From Abyssibacter sp036156195 (GTDB lineage: Bacteria > Pseudomonadota > Gammaproteobacteria > Nevskiales > OUC007): a DNA stretch of 64,000 bases. Position numbers and translations under genes: made by a program. The notes beneath the pieces are model-generated. The model searched no databases. It saw only the letters and a list, made by a program, of their open reading frames with translations, and was not told the origin of the DNA. The stretch covers positions 248,001 to 312,000 of the forward strand of contig JAYZUZ010000012.1 in assembly GCA_036156195.1 (NCBI GenBank), in the 5' to 3' direction. Below are positions 51,113 through 59,699 of the stretch, one piece after another; within the stretch, counting starts at the first letter, position 1; each line of letters opens with the position of its first letter.

Positions 51113-51141
51113 ATAGTACAGACCTACCCCGAACCCTGCAA
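51113..51141 (-). promoter_or_regulatory. Promoter of initiator tRNA
   Basis: Minus strand: TTGCAG (51136-51141), 17-base spacer, TACTAT (51113-51118), about 13 bases before the tRNA 5' end. Confidence 0.72.
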
Positions 51142-51248
51142 CGACTTATTTATTTTTCTTCTAATTACAGATGGTTAGGGGGCATTCATGGCAAACGGTC
51201 GCGCAAAATCGCCCAGGAACTCGGGCTGAAGCGCCCACTTGGCGCACA

Positions 51249-52496
51249 CTAATCATTCGCCACCTCCAGCGCCGCATCGGCCACAGGGTGGCCATCGTCA
51301 GCAAGCCGCGTCACATCGACCGGGGTCCTGGCTGCAATCAACTTGCGGATTTGTGCGAACTCCCTTGGGCGATTAATCGCGTGTGCACATTGAATAGCCC
51401 CGCCCTGCAGGTAGAACACCACAAAGCTGTCATCCTCCCGTTGCCCGCGGACCACCATCTGATCGTGAGCGCCCAGCAGGCCAGCCATTTGAAGCTTGAG
51501 GTCGAACTGGTCAGACCAGAACCACGGCACCGCGTCGTGGGGCTGCTCGACACCACAAATGCTTCGCGCAGCCGTCCTCGCCTGCTCCTGTGCCGCCGGC
51601 ACGGATTCCAGCCGCGCCGCGTGCCCGAGAAACCGATTCGCGTGATTCGCGCAATCTCCGATCGCGTAGATGTGCGGATCGGTGGTCCGCGAAAACGCGT
51701 CGGCAACGATTCCGTTATCCACAGCCAGTCCGCAGTCTTGTGCCAGACCGGTCTCCGGGACGACGCCAATTCCCACGACGACCACATCGACATCCAGACG
51801 TGTCCCGTTGCTCAGTGTCACAGCATTGATCGCCTGCTCCCCGTGCCACTGCTCGATACCGACCGCAGTGAGGACTTGTACGCCGCGCTGCCGATGCGCA
51901 GATTCAAAGTAACTGGACATGGGCGCATCAACCACTCGCTGCAGCAAGCGATCCGCCATTTCAATCACTGTGACATCCAGGCCGGCCTTGACGGCCGAAG
52001 CTGCGACTTCCAGACCGATGAACCCCCCGCCGACAACCAGCATCCGGGCCCCACTCCTCAGCGATGGCTTGAGGCGGTCGATATCCGCAACGGTGCGGAT
52101 GTAGTGAACGTTCTGAGCCTCGTCTATACCGTCGCCCAATCGACGCACGCGCGCCCCGGTTGCCAGTATCAAATCGTTGTAGCCCATGACCTGGCCATCC
52201 GCCAATGTGATGCGTCGGTGATCCCGGTCTATGGCCGTGACACGCAGGCCCGTCCGGCATTCAACACCGGCTTTTTCCAGCATCGGCGACTTCCGAATTG
52301 TCAACGATTCTCGCGCCATGCTCCCGTCAAGATAGGCCTTGGACAGCGGCGGTCGGCGATAAGGCAGTTCTGACTCCTCGGCGATAACCTGGATGCGCCC
52401 TTCATAACCGTTCTGCCTCAACGCGAAGGCCGCTTCGATCCCCGCCTGCCCGCCACCGACAATCAGGGTCGTGGTCAGTGTTGTTGTGTCGTCCAT
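51249..52496 (-). CDS. NAD(P)/FAD-dependent ferredoxin/rubredoxin reductase-like protein
   Basis: Flavoprotein reductase of 415 aa. The FAD motif near the N-terminus is LIVGGGQAGIEAAFALR, the NAD(P) motif is MLVVGGGFIGLEVAASA and the second FAD motif is HIYAIGDCANH. YRRPPLSKAYL near residue 47 and the C-terminal reductase domain (WFWSDQFDLKLQMAG) are typical of ferredoxin and rubredoxin reductases that feed P450s, dioxygenases or alkane hydroxylases. No such partner oxygenase or ferredoxin is in the window. It is transcribed away from the tRNA and toward it; no clear terminator is seen after the stop. Confidence 0.9.
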   Translation of the reverse strand: MDDTTTLTTTLIVGGGQAGIEAAFALRQNGYEGRIQVIAEESELPYRRPPLSKAYLDGSMARESLTIRKSPMLEKAGVECRTGLRVTAIDRDHRRITLADGQVMGYNDLILATGARVRRLGDGIDEAQNVHYIRTVADIDRLKPSLRSGARMLVVGGGFIGLEVAASAVKAGLDVTVIEMADRLLQRVVDAPMSSYFESAHRQRGVQVLTAVGIEQWHGEQAINAVTLSNGTRLDVDVVVVGIGVVPETGLAQDCGLAVDNGIVADAFSRTTDPHIYAIGDCANHANRFLGHAARLESVPAAQEQARTAARSICGVEQPHDAVPWFWSDQFDLKLQMAGLLGAHDQMVVRGQREDDSFVVFYLQGGAIQCAHAINRPREFAQIRKLIAARTPVDVTRLADDGHPVADAALEVAND

Positions 52497-52583
52497 GATG
52501 CAAGTCGTTTGTAAGTTTGCGCAGGGAGTCTAGCGTGATCCTCTGCAGAAACTCGCAGGCGCAACATGCCGTCGATACACAAA

Positions 52584-52609
52584 GGCCGGAGCCTGTACCG
52601 GCTCCGGCC
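52584..52609 (-). terminator. Terminator of the PF10118 gene
   Basis: Perfect 10-base stem GGCCGGAGCC / GGCTCCGGCC with a 6-base loop. On the minus strand it is followed by TTTGTG. It lies 31 bases after the stop at 52641. Confidence 0.72.
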
Positions 52610-52640
52610 CGTAAACATGTTGCGCAGACTGCGAGGTGAA

Positions 52641-53495
52641 TCAGGCCGCTTTGGGGCCTTCCATCATCCGCTGCATGTCGGCCTCGAACTCAGGCATGCG
52701 ATCCAGATACGCCTTGTTGTCATGATCCCAGGGATGAAAACCCGGCCGGAAATAATCCACCCATTCAGGAACGGTCTTGCGCAAGGCGCCCGGCGTGCGG
52801 AACAGGAAATCCGCCAGGCCGGCATAACCCTTGATGCGGGCCACCAAACCCCGTTCCAGCGCCGGGTCGTTCGTGACCATGCGCCAATGGAAATTCGCCA
52901 CCAGTGGCCAGAAAATGACAGTCGCCAATATCAGGCCGAGCGTGCGCCGTAGATAGCTGCTGGCCCCAGGCTCCATCACAGCGGCCCATACATCGTAGGC
53001 CACCGCCTTGTGTTCGGTTTCTTCCAGCGCATGCCAGTTCCAGATCTTGGTCATGACCGGGTCGGATCCACCCATGATTTGCTCATCGGCGAGCAGCTTG
53101 TCCGCCATGATTGCGGTGAAGTGCTCCAGCGCGATTGTGGCCGACAACTGCATCGACTTCGGTCGATTTGCCTTGATGTACTCCAAGAGACGGTCAACAC
53201 GCGCCTCCATCGCCTCGACCGGCATGCCCGCCTTCGCCACCGCTTCGTTGTAGGCCTCGTGCTCACGGCCGTGCATCGCTTCCTGCCCGATGAAGGCCGT
53301 GACTGCCTTCTTCAGCTCAGGATCCGTGATCTGGTCCCGGTAGTGCCGGACCGCGTGCATGAAAAAGCGCTCACCCACCGGAAAGAACACAGACAACGTA
53401 TTGAAGAAATGCGTCACATACGGCCCGCGCTCATGCCAGTTCAGCACGTCGCGGGAACCCAGATTGAACCGGAAATCGCGTCGGATCGGCAACAT
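52641..53495 (-). CDS. Metal-dependent hydrolase family protein (PF10118)
   Basis: 284 aa. The sequence fits the PF10118 family, annotated as predicted metal-dependent hydrolase. It is helical with potential di-metal ligands spaced along helices: AFIGQEAMHGREH (E..H), TIALEHFTAIMA (E-H) and WHALEETEHKAVAYD (E..E-H). This is the pattern of ferritin-like di-iron proteins. A hydrophobic stretch (LILATVIFWPLVA) near 190 may contact membrane. The substrate is unknown; it is divergent from the MerR-type regulator at 53656, with repeats between, so that regulator probably controls it. Confidence 0.85.
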   Translation of the reverse strand: MLPIRRDFRFNLGSRDVLNWHERGPYVTHFFNTLSVFFPVGERFFMHAVRHYRDQITDPELKKAVTAFIGQEAMHGREHEAYNEAVAKAGMPVEAMEARVDRLLEYIKANRPKSMQLSATIALEHFTAIMADKLLADEQIMGGSDPVMTKIWNWHALEETEHKAVAYDVWAAVMEPGASSYLRRTLGLILATVIFWPLVANFHWRMVTNDPALERGLVARIKGYAGLADFLFRTPGALRKTVPEWVDYFRPGFHPWDHDNKAYLDRMPEFEADMQRMMEGPKAA

Positions 53496-53529
53496 GTCTC
53501 AAACTCCGATGAATGTCAGTGTCACTCTA

Positions 53530-53590
53530 CGATGTCAACGTTGCCTCCCGATGTCAACATCAATTGGTGTAACATTAACTCCATCGATGG
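53530..53590. promoter_or_regulatory. Operator-like repeats between PF10118 gene and merR-type gene
   Basis: Direct repeat CGATGTCAAC at 53530-53539 and 53549-53558 (19-base period). Read on the minus strand each copy includes TTGACAT, usable as a -35 for the PF10118 gene. A perfect palindrome CCATCGATGG lies at 53581-53590. These are candidate sites for the adjacent MerR-type regulator. Confidence 0.5.
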
Positions 53591-53655
53591 CATAACGTGC
53601 CGGTCTCAACCAGTCTCGTCAGTCTGGTGCAGGCGTCCGGGACGGGGAATCAAAC

Positions 53656-54495
53656 ATGGGTGACAACACAACGACATCGGCCGACCCGCAAGCGACCCGC
53701 GGCGAACAACCTGCCGAGTACCGGATTCGGGAGTTGTCGAGACTCTCGGGAACCAGCGTCAGAAACATCCGCGCATATCAGGACAGAGGACTGATCCCTC
53801 CTCCGATTCGACGTGGACGCGTCAGCATCTACAACTACGACCACCTCTCCCGGCTGCGCGTGATCAGTGAAATGATCAGCCGCGGTTACACGCTCACGAG
53901 CATTGGTGAGTTGTTCCAGGCGATGGAAGCCGGACACGACATTGCCGACCTCATGGGGTTGCAACGCGCGGTATCGTCACCGTGGACCGACGAAGTGCCG
54001 CAAACCTATTCGCTGGCAGACCTGATGCGCATGTTCCGGGGCCATTTCTCGCCACGCTGGCTCATGATCGCCACGGACCTGGGGCTGCTGGAGCAAACCG
54101 GCGCAAAATTCCGCGCGCCAAGCCCGCGCATTGTTCATGCTGCGGCTGAACTGGTGGCTGCGGGGATTCCCTTCGAGGACATGGTGAGTGTTGTCCGCAA
54201 GCTGCGCGCGAATGTGGAAGCCGCCAGTGAGGACATGGTCCGGCTGGTCGAACGCCATTGCTTTGACAAATACGGCCCCGGCCTGCCGCCCGCAGAAAAG
54301 GTCCCCGAACTCGCCGAACTGGTCTGGCGCTTGCGCCCATTGGTGGAACAAGGGGTGTTGTCAGAGGTGGCCCGCTCGATGGAAATTGCGGCGAACAAGC
54401 ATTTGGGAGATCGCCTCTCCTATGTCCTCGAGTCCCTGTACGAACAGCAAAACCGCTCACCCGAAACCGCTTCTGAGCCAAATCAGGACCCATAA
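53656..54495 (+). CDS. MerR family transcriptional regulator
   Basis: 279 aa. The N-terminal MerR winged helix (about 18-90) reads YRIRELSRLSGTSVRNIRAYQ, then DRGLIPPPIRRGRVSIYNYD and ISRGYTLTSIGELF. The remaining 190 residues are a helical effector domain with no Cys cluster, so it is not a metal-sensing MerR of the classic type; a hydrophobic or lipid-like ligand is possible but speculative. It is divergently arranged with the PF10118 gene and followed by a terminator shared with tRNA-Ser. Confidence 0.9.
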   Translation: MGDNTTTSADPQATRGEQPAEYRIRELSRLSGTSVRNIRAYQDRGLIPPPIRRGRVSIYNYDHLSRLRVISEMISRGYTLTSIGELFQAMEAGHDIADLMGLQRAVSSPWTDEVPQTYSLADLMRMFRGHFSPRWLMIATDLGLLEQTGAKFRAPSPRIVHAAAELVAAGIPFEDMVSVVRKLRANVEAASEDMVRLVERHCFDKYGPGLPPAEKVPELAELVWRLRPLVEQGVLSEVARSMEIAANKHLGDRLSYVLESLYEQQNRSPETASEPNQDP

Positions 54496-54548
54496 GCCCG
54501 GCAGGCCGCCCGTGCCGCTCACCCAAGCCCCCCGTTGTGCACCAAACA

Positions 54549-54574
54549 AAAAAGCCCCGCTGGTGCGGGGCTTT
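54549..54574. terminator. Bidirectional terminator, merR-type gene / tRNA-Ser
   Basis: Perfect 10-base stem AAAGCCCCGC / GCGGGGCTTT with loop TGGT. On the minus strand it ends in TTTTTTGTTT, a strong end for tRNA-Ser; on the plus strand CTTTGTCATTTG is weaker. Confidence 0.88.
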
Positions 54575-54580
54575 GTCATT

Positions 54581-54670
54581 TGGCGGAGAAGGAGGGATTC
54601 GAACCCTCGAGGGGCGTAAACCCCAACACGCTTTCCAGGCGTGCGCCTTAAACCGCTCGGCCACTTCTCC
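54581..54670 (-). tRNA. tRNA-Ser (GGA)
   Basis: 90 bases including CCA, with the long variable arm of serine tRNAs. The acceptor stem GGAGAAG pairs with CTTCTCC with discriminator G. The anticodon loop CTGGAAA gives GGA. Confidence 0.97.
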
Positions 54671-54719
54671 TTAGTTTGTACCCACCCGACATGCATACCA
54701 GCCGCCGGCAGGGCGCGCG

Positions 54720-54748
54720 ATGGTAGCGACATCGCCCGACGAAGGCAA
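54720..54748 (-). promoter_or_regulatory. Candidate promoter of tRNA-Ser
   Basis: Minus strand: TTGCCT (54743-54748), 17-base spacer, TACCAT (54720-54725), giving a 5' leader of about 45 bases. Confidence 0.55.
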
Positions 54749-54762
54749 CGCCACAGCCCCGG

Positions 54763-55074
54763 CTAGCCCTGCTCCGATTCGACAGGTTCGTCCGCCGCCG
54801 CGGGTGGCGCGGCATCAAACTCCGGCAATGGCGCCGGTACTTCGTGACAAACACCGTCGCCCGCCTCTGTGTCAGCTCTCGCGAACTCCACTGTCTCCGG
54901 CACATCTGGAATTCTGAATTCATCCGTCGGTTCGGGCGCCTTCACACCAGCGGCGTCCTTCAGGTACGGATAGGCCACGGCGCGGTGATAAGGCTCGTCC
55001 ATATCGCAGGGTGTGCTGGCACATCCCGTGGCAATCAAGGACAGCGCGGCCATGATGAGAGTCTTGCTTTGCAT
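54763..55074 (-). CDS. Small lipoprotein after dapA, BamC-N-terminus-like
   Basis: 103 aa with a lipoprotein signal: hydrophobic segment then lipobox LIATGC (Cys18), so the mature chain is about 86 aa and probably outer-membrane attached. The mature start (YHRAVAYPYLKDAAGVKAP, then EPTDEFRIPDVP) resembles the flexible N-terminal arm of BamC, and the gene sits right after dapA (TGAATG), where bamC/nlpB lies in many gammaproteobacteria. The two globular BamC domains are absent, and the tail is Pro/Glu/Ala-rich. It may be a minimal BamC or an unrelated small lipoprotein. Confidence 0.7.
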   Translation of the reverse strand: MQSKTLIMAALSLIATGCASTPCDMDEPYHRAVAYPYLKDAAGVKAPEPTDEFRIPDVPETVEFARADTEAGDGVCHEVPAPLPEFDAAPPAAADEPVESEQG

Positions 55075-55956
55075 TCAGTGCTCCAGTGCGCCGGCATCGA
55101 CCAATGCGGTACGAACAGGCGATTGATATTGGGATTGCATGGGCACCAGCGGCAGGCGAATGCCTGGGCCGATACGCCCCATTTGCTCCAGGGCCCATTT
55201 AACCGGAATCGGATTGGGATCCAGGAACAGCGAAGTGTGCAAACCGCGTATACGCGTGTCGGCCTCGCGCGCAGCTGCGTCGTCACCTGCACGCGCCGCA
55301 TCGCAGAGCTCCCGCATCTGGGCCGGCACGACATTCGCAGTCACCGAAATCACCCCGTCAAACCCTGCCAGCATGGCATCTGCCGAGCTGGCATCATCGC
55401 CAGACAGCAACACAAACGGTGCGGGCAGCATGCGGCGCAATGTCTCGACCCGCCCTGGATCGCCCACCGCCTCTTTTAGGGCGACGATACGGGGGTGGGC
55501 CGCGAGCCGAACAACCGTCTCCGGCAACAGGTCGCAGCCGGTACGGCCTGGCACGTTGTAGAGAATCACCGGAATACGCGCGGCATCTGCAACAGCCCAG
55601 TAGTGCTGGTACAGCCCTTCCTGCGGCGGTTTGTTGTAATAGGGCGTGACCACCAGCGCAGCCGCAGCCCCCGCCTGCCCCGCCTCGACCGTCAGGGCGA
55701 TCGCCTCTGCGGTGGAGTTGGCCCCTGTGCCGGCAATCACAGGGATGCGGCCATCGGCGACCGCAATCACGCGCCGGATCACAGCCAGATGCTCGTCAAC
55801 GTTTAGCGTTGCAGACTCGCCTGTCGTCCCGACAGCGACCAGTCCCTGGGTGCCCGCTTCGATATGCCACTCGACCAAAGCGTCTAGCGCATCGAAGTCC
55901 ACGCGCCCATCCGCATGCATTGGAGTCACTAGCGCGACATTGCTGCCTTCAAACAT
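55075..55956 (-). CDS. dapA: 4-hydroxy-tetrahydrodipicolinate synthase
   Basis: First committed step of lysine and diaminopimelate synthesis, condensing pyruvate with aspartate semialdehyde. 293 aa (E. coli 292). Active-site residues align at the E. coli numbers: Thr44/Thr45 (GTTGES), Tyr107, Tyr133 (LYNVPGRT) and the Schiff-base Lys161 (IVALKEA). It is divergent from gcvR, as in E. coli (dapA-gcvR-bcp neighbourhood). Confidence 0.97.
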   Translation of the reverse strand: MFEGSNVALVTPMHADGRVDFDALDALVEWHIEAGTQGLVAVGTTGESATLNVDEHLAVIRRVIAVADGRIPVIAGTGANSTAEAIALTVEAGQAGAAAALVVTPYYNKPPQEGLYQHYWAVADAARIPVILYNVPGRTGCDLLPETVVRLAAHPRIVALKEAVGDPGRVETLRRMLPAPFVLLSGDDASSADAMLAGFDGVISVTANVVPAQMRELCDAARAGDDAAAREADTRIRGLHTSLFLDPNPIPVKWALEQMGRIGPGIRLPLVPMQSQYQSPVRTALVDAGALEH

Positions 55957-56094
55957 TGAATTGCACTCTGGCCAGACGGCCCTTGGGCGGCTGGCATTTG
56001 CTAGAATTTCGAAAAGTCACGGGGGCGAAGCGCGCCCGCTTCCGAATCGCCGCGGCCCCTGTAAGGCGCGGCAGTATAACGTAGACAATCTTCT

Positions 56095-56634
56095 ATGCCG
56101 CATACGCAACACCTGCTGTCGATCGCGCTCAACGGTCCGCAGCAGGCCGACCTCGCACGGTCCGTCGTCTCAGAGATCGCCAATCGCGGCTGCAATATTC
56201 TGGAATGCCGACTCTTTCCGGTGGGTGATCAGTTCGCCGCCAGCCTGTTGGTCAGCGGAAACTGGAGCAGCCTCGGACGCCTGGAAACCGCCTTGCCCGC
56301 CATTGCTGGCGAGCTTGGGCTGACCGCGCATTGCACGCGCAGCGCCCCACGGCCAATGGACGAAAAACTGCGACCCTACGCAGTGGAGATCATTGCCCCG
56401 CAGGAGGCGGGTCTGCTGCGCGACGTCCTGGAGTTCTTCCGCAGCCACGACGCAGTCGTGGTTGAGATCGCAGCGCAGCATTATGACGCCATGCAAACTG
56501 GCGCGGCGCTTGCGAACCTCCAACTCGTGGTTCACGTACCGGTGAATGCGCATCCGCCGGCACTGCGGGAATCGTTCATGGATTTATGCGATGAATTGCA
56601 TGCGGACGGCCTGCTGGACCCGATTAAGAACTAG
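56095..56634 (+). CDS. gcvR: Glycine cleavage system regulator GcvR-like (ACT domains)
   Basis: 179 aa with two ACT domains (about 5-80 and 92-170; LLSIALNGPQQADLARSVVSEI and AVEIIAPQEAGLLRDVLEFF when read across). In E. coli GcvR binds GcvA and represses the glycine cleavage operon. The gene order dapA / gcvR - bcp is the same as in E. coli. A TATAAC element lies about 20 bases before the ATG. Confidence 0.88.
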   Translation: MPHTQHLLSIALNGPQQADLARSVVSEIANRGCNILECRLFPVGDQFAASLLVSGNWSSLGRLETALPAIAGELGLTAHCTRSAPRPMDEKLRPYAVEIIAPQEAGLLRDVLEFFRSHDAVVVEIAAQHYDAMQTGAALANLQLVVHVPVNAHPPALRESFMDLCDELHADGLLDPIKN

Positions 56635-56675
56635 ACCCGCCCCATAAGACTGACGCTTAGGAGACAAGCGCACTC

Positions 56676-57140
56676 ATGAGCCTAGACATCGGACAACCCG
56701 CCCCTGATTTCTCAGCCCCAGCCACGGGAGATCAAACGCTCTCGCTGGTTGATTTCCGGGGCAAACTGCTCGTGCTTTATTTCTATCCCAAGGACAGCAC
56801 ACCGGGCTGCACCCAGGAAGGACAGGACTTTCGCGACCTCTACCCACAGTTCCAGGCAGCAGGTGCCGAGATTCTGGGTGTCTCACGAGAGGGGCTGAAG
56901 TCGCACGAGAATTTCCGCAGCAAGCAGGCCTTTCCGTTTCATCTGCTATCCGACCCCGACGAGACGGTGTGCAAGGCTTACGATGTGATGAAGGAGAAGA
57001 ACATGTACGGTCGAACGTACATGGGCATCGAGCGCTCCACTTTTCTCATCGATCGTGAGGGCAGACTTCGCGAGGCCTGGCGCAAGGTCAAGGTCAAAGG
57101 CCACGCGCAAGCGGTCCTTGACACCATTCAGGCACTGTAA
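56676..57140 (+). CDS. bcp: Peroxiredoxin of the Bcp/PrxQ family
   Basis: Thiol peroxidase reducing hydrogen and organic peroxides. 154 aa. The peroxidatic Cys45 lies in DSTPGCTQEGQDF, and the supporting Arg in the GIERSTFLID region. The resolving Cys that E. coli Bcp has at position 50 is Gln here. A later Cys (Cys99, DETVCKAYD) remains, so the enzyme is either of the 1-Cys type or uses another partner. It is followed by a strong terminator. Confidence 0.95.
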   Translation: MSLDIGQPAPDFSAPATGDQTLSLVDFRGKLLVLYFYPKDSTPGCTQEGQDFRDLYPQFQAAGAEILGVSREGLKSHENFRSKQAFPFHLLSDPDETVCKAYDVMKEKNMYGRTYMGIERSTFLIDREGRLREAWRKVKVKGHAQAVLDTIQAL

Positions 57141-57150
57141 GCATTCATAC

Positions 57151-57185
57151 ACGAGGGGCGGCCAACACCGCCCCTCGTTTGGTTT
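57151..57185 (+). terminator. Terminator of gcvR-bcp
   Basis: Perfect 11-base stem ACGAGGGGCGG / CCGCCCCTCGT with loop CCAACA, then TTGGTTT, 11 bases after the bcp stop. Confidence 0.88.
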
Positions 57186-57205
57186 AGCCACCGGGGAGCA
57201 CCGGA

Positions 57206-58606
57206 ATGACCACCCGCATCTTCGTTCTGGACACCAACGTCCTGATGCATGACCCCTCTGCCCTGTTCCGCTTTGAGGAGCATGACCTCTATATCCCGAT
57301 GGTTGTCCTGGAAGAACTGGACGCCGCCAAGAAAGGCACCAGCGAGGTGTCTCGGAATGTCAGACAGGTCAGTCGATTTCTGGATGAAATGATTCACGGC
57401 GTGGATGAGCAGGCGATCGAGGCCGGTCTGCCCCTGCCTGATTTCGGGCTTAATATCCGCAACAAGGCCGTACCCACGGGGCGGCTTTATTTCCAGACCC
57501 GGCCGCCGAATGTCGAACTGCCGGACCTGTTGCCCGGCAACAAGCCAGACAACAGCATTTTGGTCACGACGCTGGCGCTCAAGGCTGAGCACCCCGACCG
57601 CCAGGTCACGCTGGTCTCCAAGGACATCAATCTCCGCATCAAGGCCGCAATCACCGGCATACCCGCCGAGGACTACGCCAGCGACCGGGTGCTGGATGAT
57701 CTGGATCTGCTGGATGCGGGATACAAGGCCCTGCCGGACGGTTTCTGGTCCGCCCATGGCGACAACATGGAATCGTGGACAGACGAACGTGGCTCAGCCC
57801 ATTACCGGTTGGGAGGCCCCGAGATCCAGGACCTCCACGCCAACCAGTTTGTCTACTTTGAAGACGGCAGTGGTCCGGATCTCATCGTCCGATCCGTGGG
57901 CGATGACACGGCCACCCTGCAGGTCGTCAACGATTACACCGAGGGCAAACAATCGGTCTGGGGTGTGCATGCCCGGAACCGTGAGCAAAACCTCGCACTC
58001 AATCTGTTACTGGACCCCAGCATCGACTTCGTTACTCTGCTAGGCGCTGCGGGGACCGGCAAGACATTGCTCGCCCTGGCGGCCGGACTGGCGCAGACAC
58101 TGGATCACTCCCGGTTCCGCGAAATCATCATGACGCGTGTGACTGTCCCTGTCGGAGACGACATCGGTTTTCTGCCGGGCACCGAGGAAGAGAAAATGAC
58201 CCCCTGGATGGGTGCGCTCATGGATAACCTCGAGGTGCTCACCCAGTCCGACGACGCCGGCGAATGGGAACGCGCTGCGACCAACGAACTGCTGTCCAAG
58301 CGCATCAAGATCCGTTCGGTCAACTTCATGCGGGGGCGGACCTTCGTCAATCGCTACATCATTCTCGACGAGGCGCAGAATCTGACGCCCAAACAGATGA
58401 AAACCTTGATCACCCGCGCAGGCCCAGGTAGCAAGATCGTCTGCCTAGGCAATCTGGGTCAGATCGACACACCCTATCTGACAGAAACCAATTCGGGGCT
58501 GACCTACGTCGTCGACCATTTCCGTGGTTGGGAGCACGGTGGGCACGTCACGCTGGCGCGGGGCGAGCGCTCACGACTGGCCGCTTTTGCATCCGCTACG
58601 CTGTAG
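57206..58606 (+). CDS. PIN-PhoH family ATPase/ribonuclease
   Basis: 466 aa fusion of an N-terminal PIN nuclease-like domain (about 3-140; FVLDTNVLMHD with acidic residues, and VVLEELDAAKKG) to a C-terminal PhoH-type ATPase (about 255-460; Walker A LLGAAGTGKTLLAL, Walker B YIILDEAQNLTPKQM, GNLGQIDTPYL). Such PhoH2/YlaK-like proteins are thought to be RNA helicase-ribonucleases, sometimes linked to toxin-antitoxin loci, but no antitoxin-like gene is next to this one. Its end overlaps convergent perM by 11 bases. Confidence 0.92.
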   Translation: MTTRIFVLDTNVLMHDPSALFRFEEHDLYIPMVVLEELDAAKKGTSEVSRNVRQVSRFLDEMIHGVDEQAIEAGLPLPDFGLNIRNKAVPTGRLYFQTRPPNVELPDLLPGNKPDNSILVTTLALKAEHPDRQVTLVSKDINLRIKAAITGIPAEDYASDRVLDDLDLLDAGYKALPDGFWSAHGDNMESWTDERGSAHYRLGGPEIQDLHANQFVYFEDGSGPDLIVRSVGDDTATLQVVNDYTEGKQSVWGVHARNREQNLALNLLLDPSIDFVTLLGAAGTGKTLLALAAGLAQTLDHSRFREIIMTRVTVPVGDDIGFLPGTEEEKMTPWMGALMDNLEVLTQSDDAGEWERAATNELLSKRIKIRSVNFMRGRTFVNRYIILDEAQNLTPKQMKTLITRAGPGSKIVCLGNLGQIDTPYLTETNSGLTYVVDHFRGWEHGGHVTLARGERSRLAAFASATL

Positions 58607-59699
58607 CCGAGTGATCATCCACAGCCGGCTCGGGCGGAGGCACGGCATCCCGCAACCGCTCGGGCCATGCATTGATGATGGCATTGACGACTGTGGCCAG
58701 GGGAATGGCGAAAAACACGCCCCAAAACCCCCAGATCCCCCCAAAGAACAGCACCGCCACGATGATTGCCACCGGGTGCAAATCCACGGCTTCCGAAAAC
58801 AGTAGTGGTACCAGTACGTTGCCATCTAGCGCCTGCAGCACGCCGTAGGCGATCAGCACGTAATAGAACTGCGGCTCGGTCCCCCACTGCGCCCAGGCCA
58901 CGGCGGCAATGGGCGCCGTGATGACCAATGCTCCCAGGTACGGCACCAGAACGGAAAACCCGACCAACGCCGACAACAGCATTGCGTAGTTGAGCCCCAA
59001 CAGCATGAAGGTGGCAAACGCAGCCACCCAGACGATGACGATTTCAACGAACTTGCCGCGCACATAATTAGCCAACTGACGATCTACATCACCCCACACC
59101 CGACGCAACAACCCGATGTCATCGGGCAGAAACCCGCGAAACCACGCCTGAATGCTGTTCTTGTCCTTTAACAGAAAGAACATCAGCAGCGGAACAAGCA
59201 CCACATAAACCGCGATGTAGAGCAGCCCCACACCGACAACCACACTATTACTCAGAACAAACTGCCGAAACTGGGCGACGTAGTCGCCGGCCGAAAGCAT
59301 GACCTCCTCGATCTGCTTGGGGGACACCATCGACGGATACTTCTCCGGTAGGGTCATCAGGTACGCCTGAATATTCCCGATAATGACCGGAACCTCCTGA
59401 ACCACTTGCGTAGCCTGGCGGGACAGCATCGGCAACAGCAGTACCAGCGCAGCCAGTGAACCCACACAGAAACTGGCCCAGACGACGGTCACCGAGAACA
59501 GCCGTGGCAGACGGGTCCGCTGCTGCAGAACTGCCACAGGCCCTTCGAGCAGATACGCCAACACCACCGCGACCAGCACGGGCGCAAGCGTGCCTGCAAA
59601 GAACGTAATGATGAGCCAGACAGCGAAGAGCACCAGGGCCAGACTGACCACCTGGGGATTGGAAAGCTGGCGCTTGAGCCAGTCTTTGACCGCATGCAC
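58596..59699 (-). CDS. perM: AI-2E family transporter (PerM-like)
   Basis: Polytopic inner-membrane protein of the AI-2E exporter/permease family, 367 aa (E. coli PerM 353), with about seven or eight hydrophobic segments. The GTG at 59699 is preceded by AAGGAG at the right distance; the open frame from 59831 lacks this. Family marks are the central LFFLLKDKNSIQ-like region (FFLLKDKN), LIAYGVLQALDGNVLVPLLF and GGIWGFWGVFFAIPLATV. Substrates of this family are poorly defined and include autoinducer-2, sodium/proton and others. Confidence 0.9.
   Translation of the reverse strand: MHAVKDWLKRQLSNPQVVSLALVLFAVWLIITFFAGTLAPVLVAVVLAYLLEGPVAVLQQRTRLPRLFSVTVVWASFCVGSLAALVLLLPMLSRQATQVVQEVPVIIGNIQAYLMTLPEKYPSMVSPKQIEEVMLSAGDYVAQFRQFVLSNSVVVGVGLLYIAVYVVLVPLLMFFLLKDKNSIQAWFRGFLPDDIGLLRRVWGDVDRQLANYVRGKFVEIVIVWVAAFATFMLLGLNYAMLLSALVGFSVLVPYLGALVITAPIAAVAWAQWGTEPQFYYVLIAYGVLQALDGNVLVPLLFSEAVDLHPVAIIVAVLFFGGIWGFWGVFFAIPLATVVNAIINAWPERLRDAVPPPEPAVDDHSATA

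Noticed and set aside
51171..52373. 400-codon open frame antisense to the flavoprotein reductase
   Set aside because: The minus-strand gene has clear FAD/NAD motifs; the plus frame has none.
57206..58606. PhoH gene as part of a toxin-antitoxin pair (PhoAT-PhoH2)
   Set aside because: The gene upstream is bcp behind a strong terminator; no small antitoxin-like frame lies at the 5' end.
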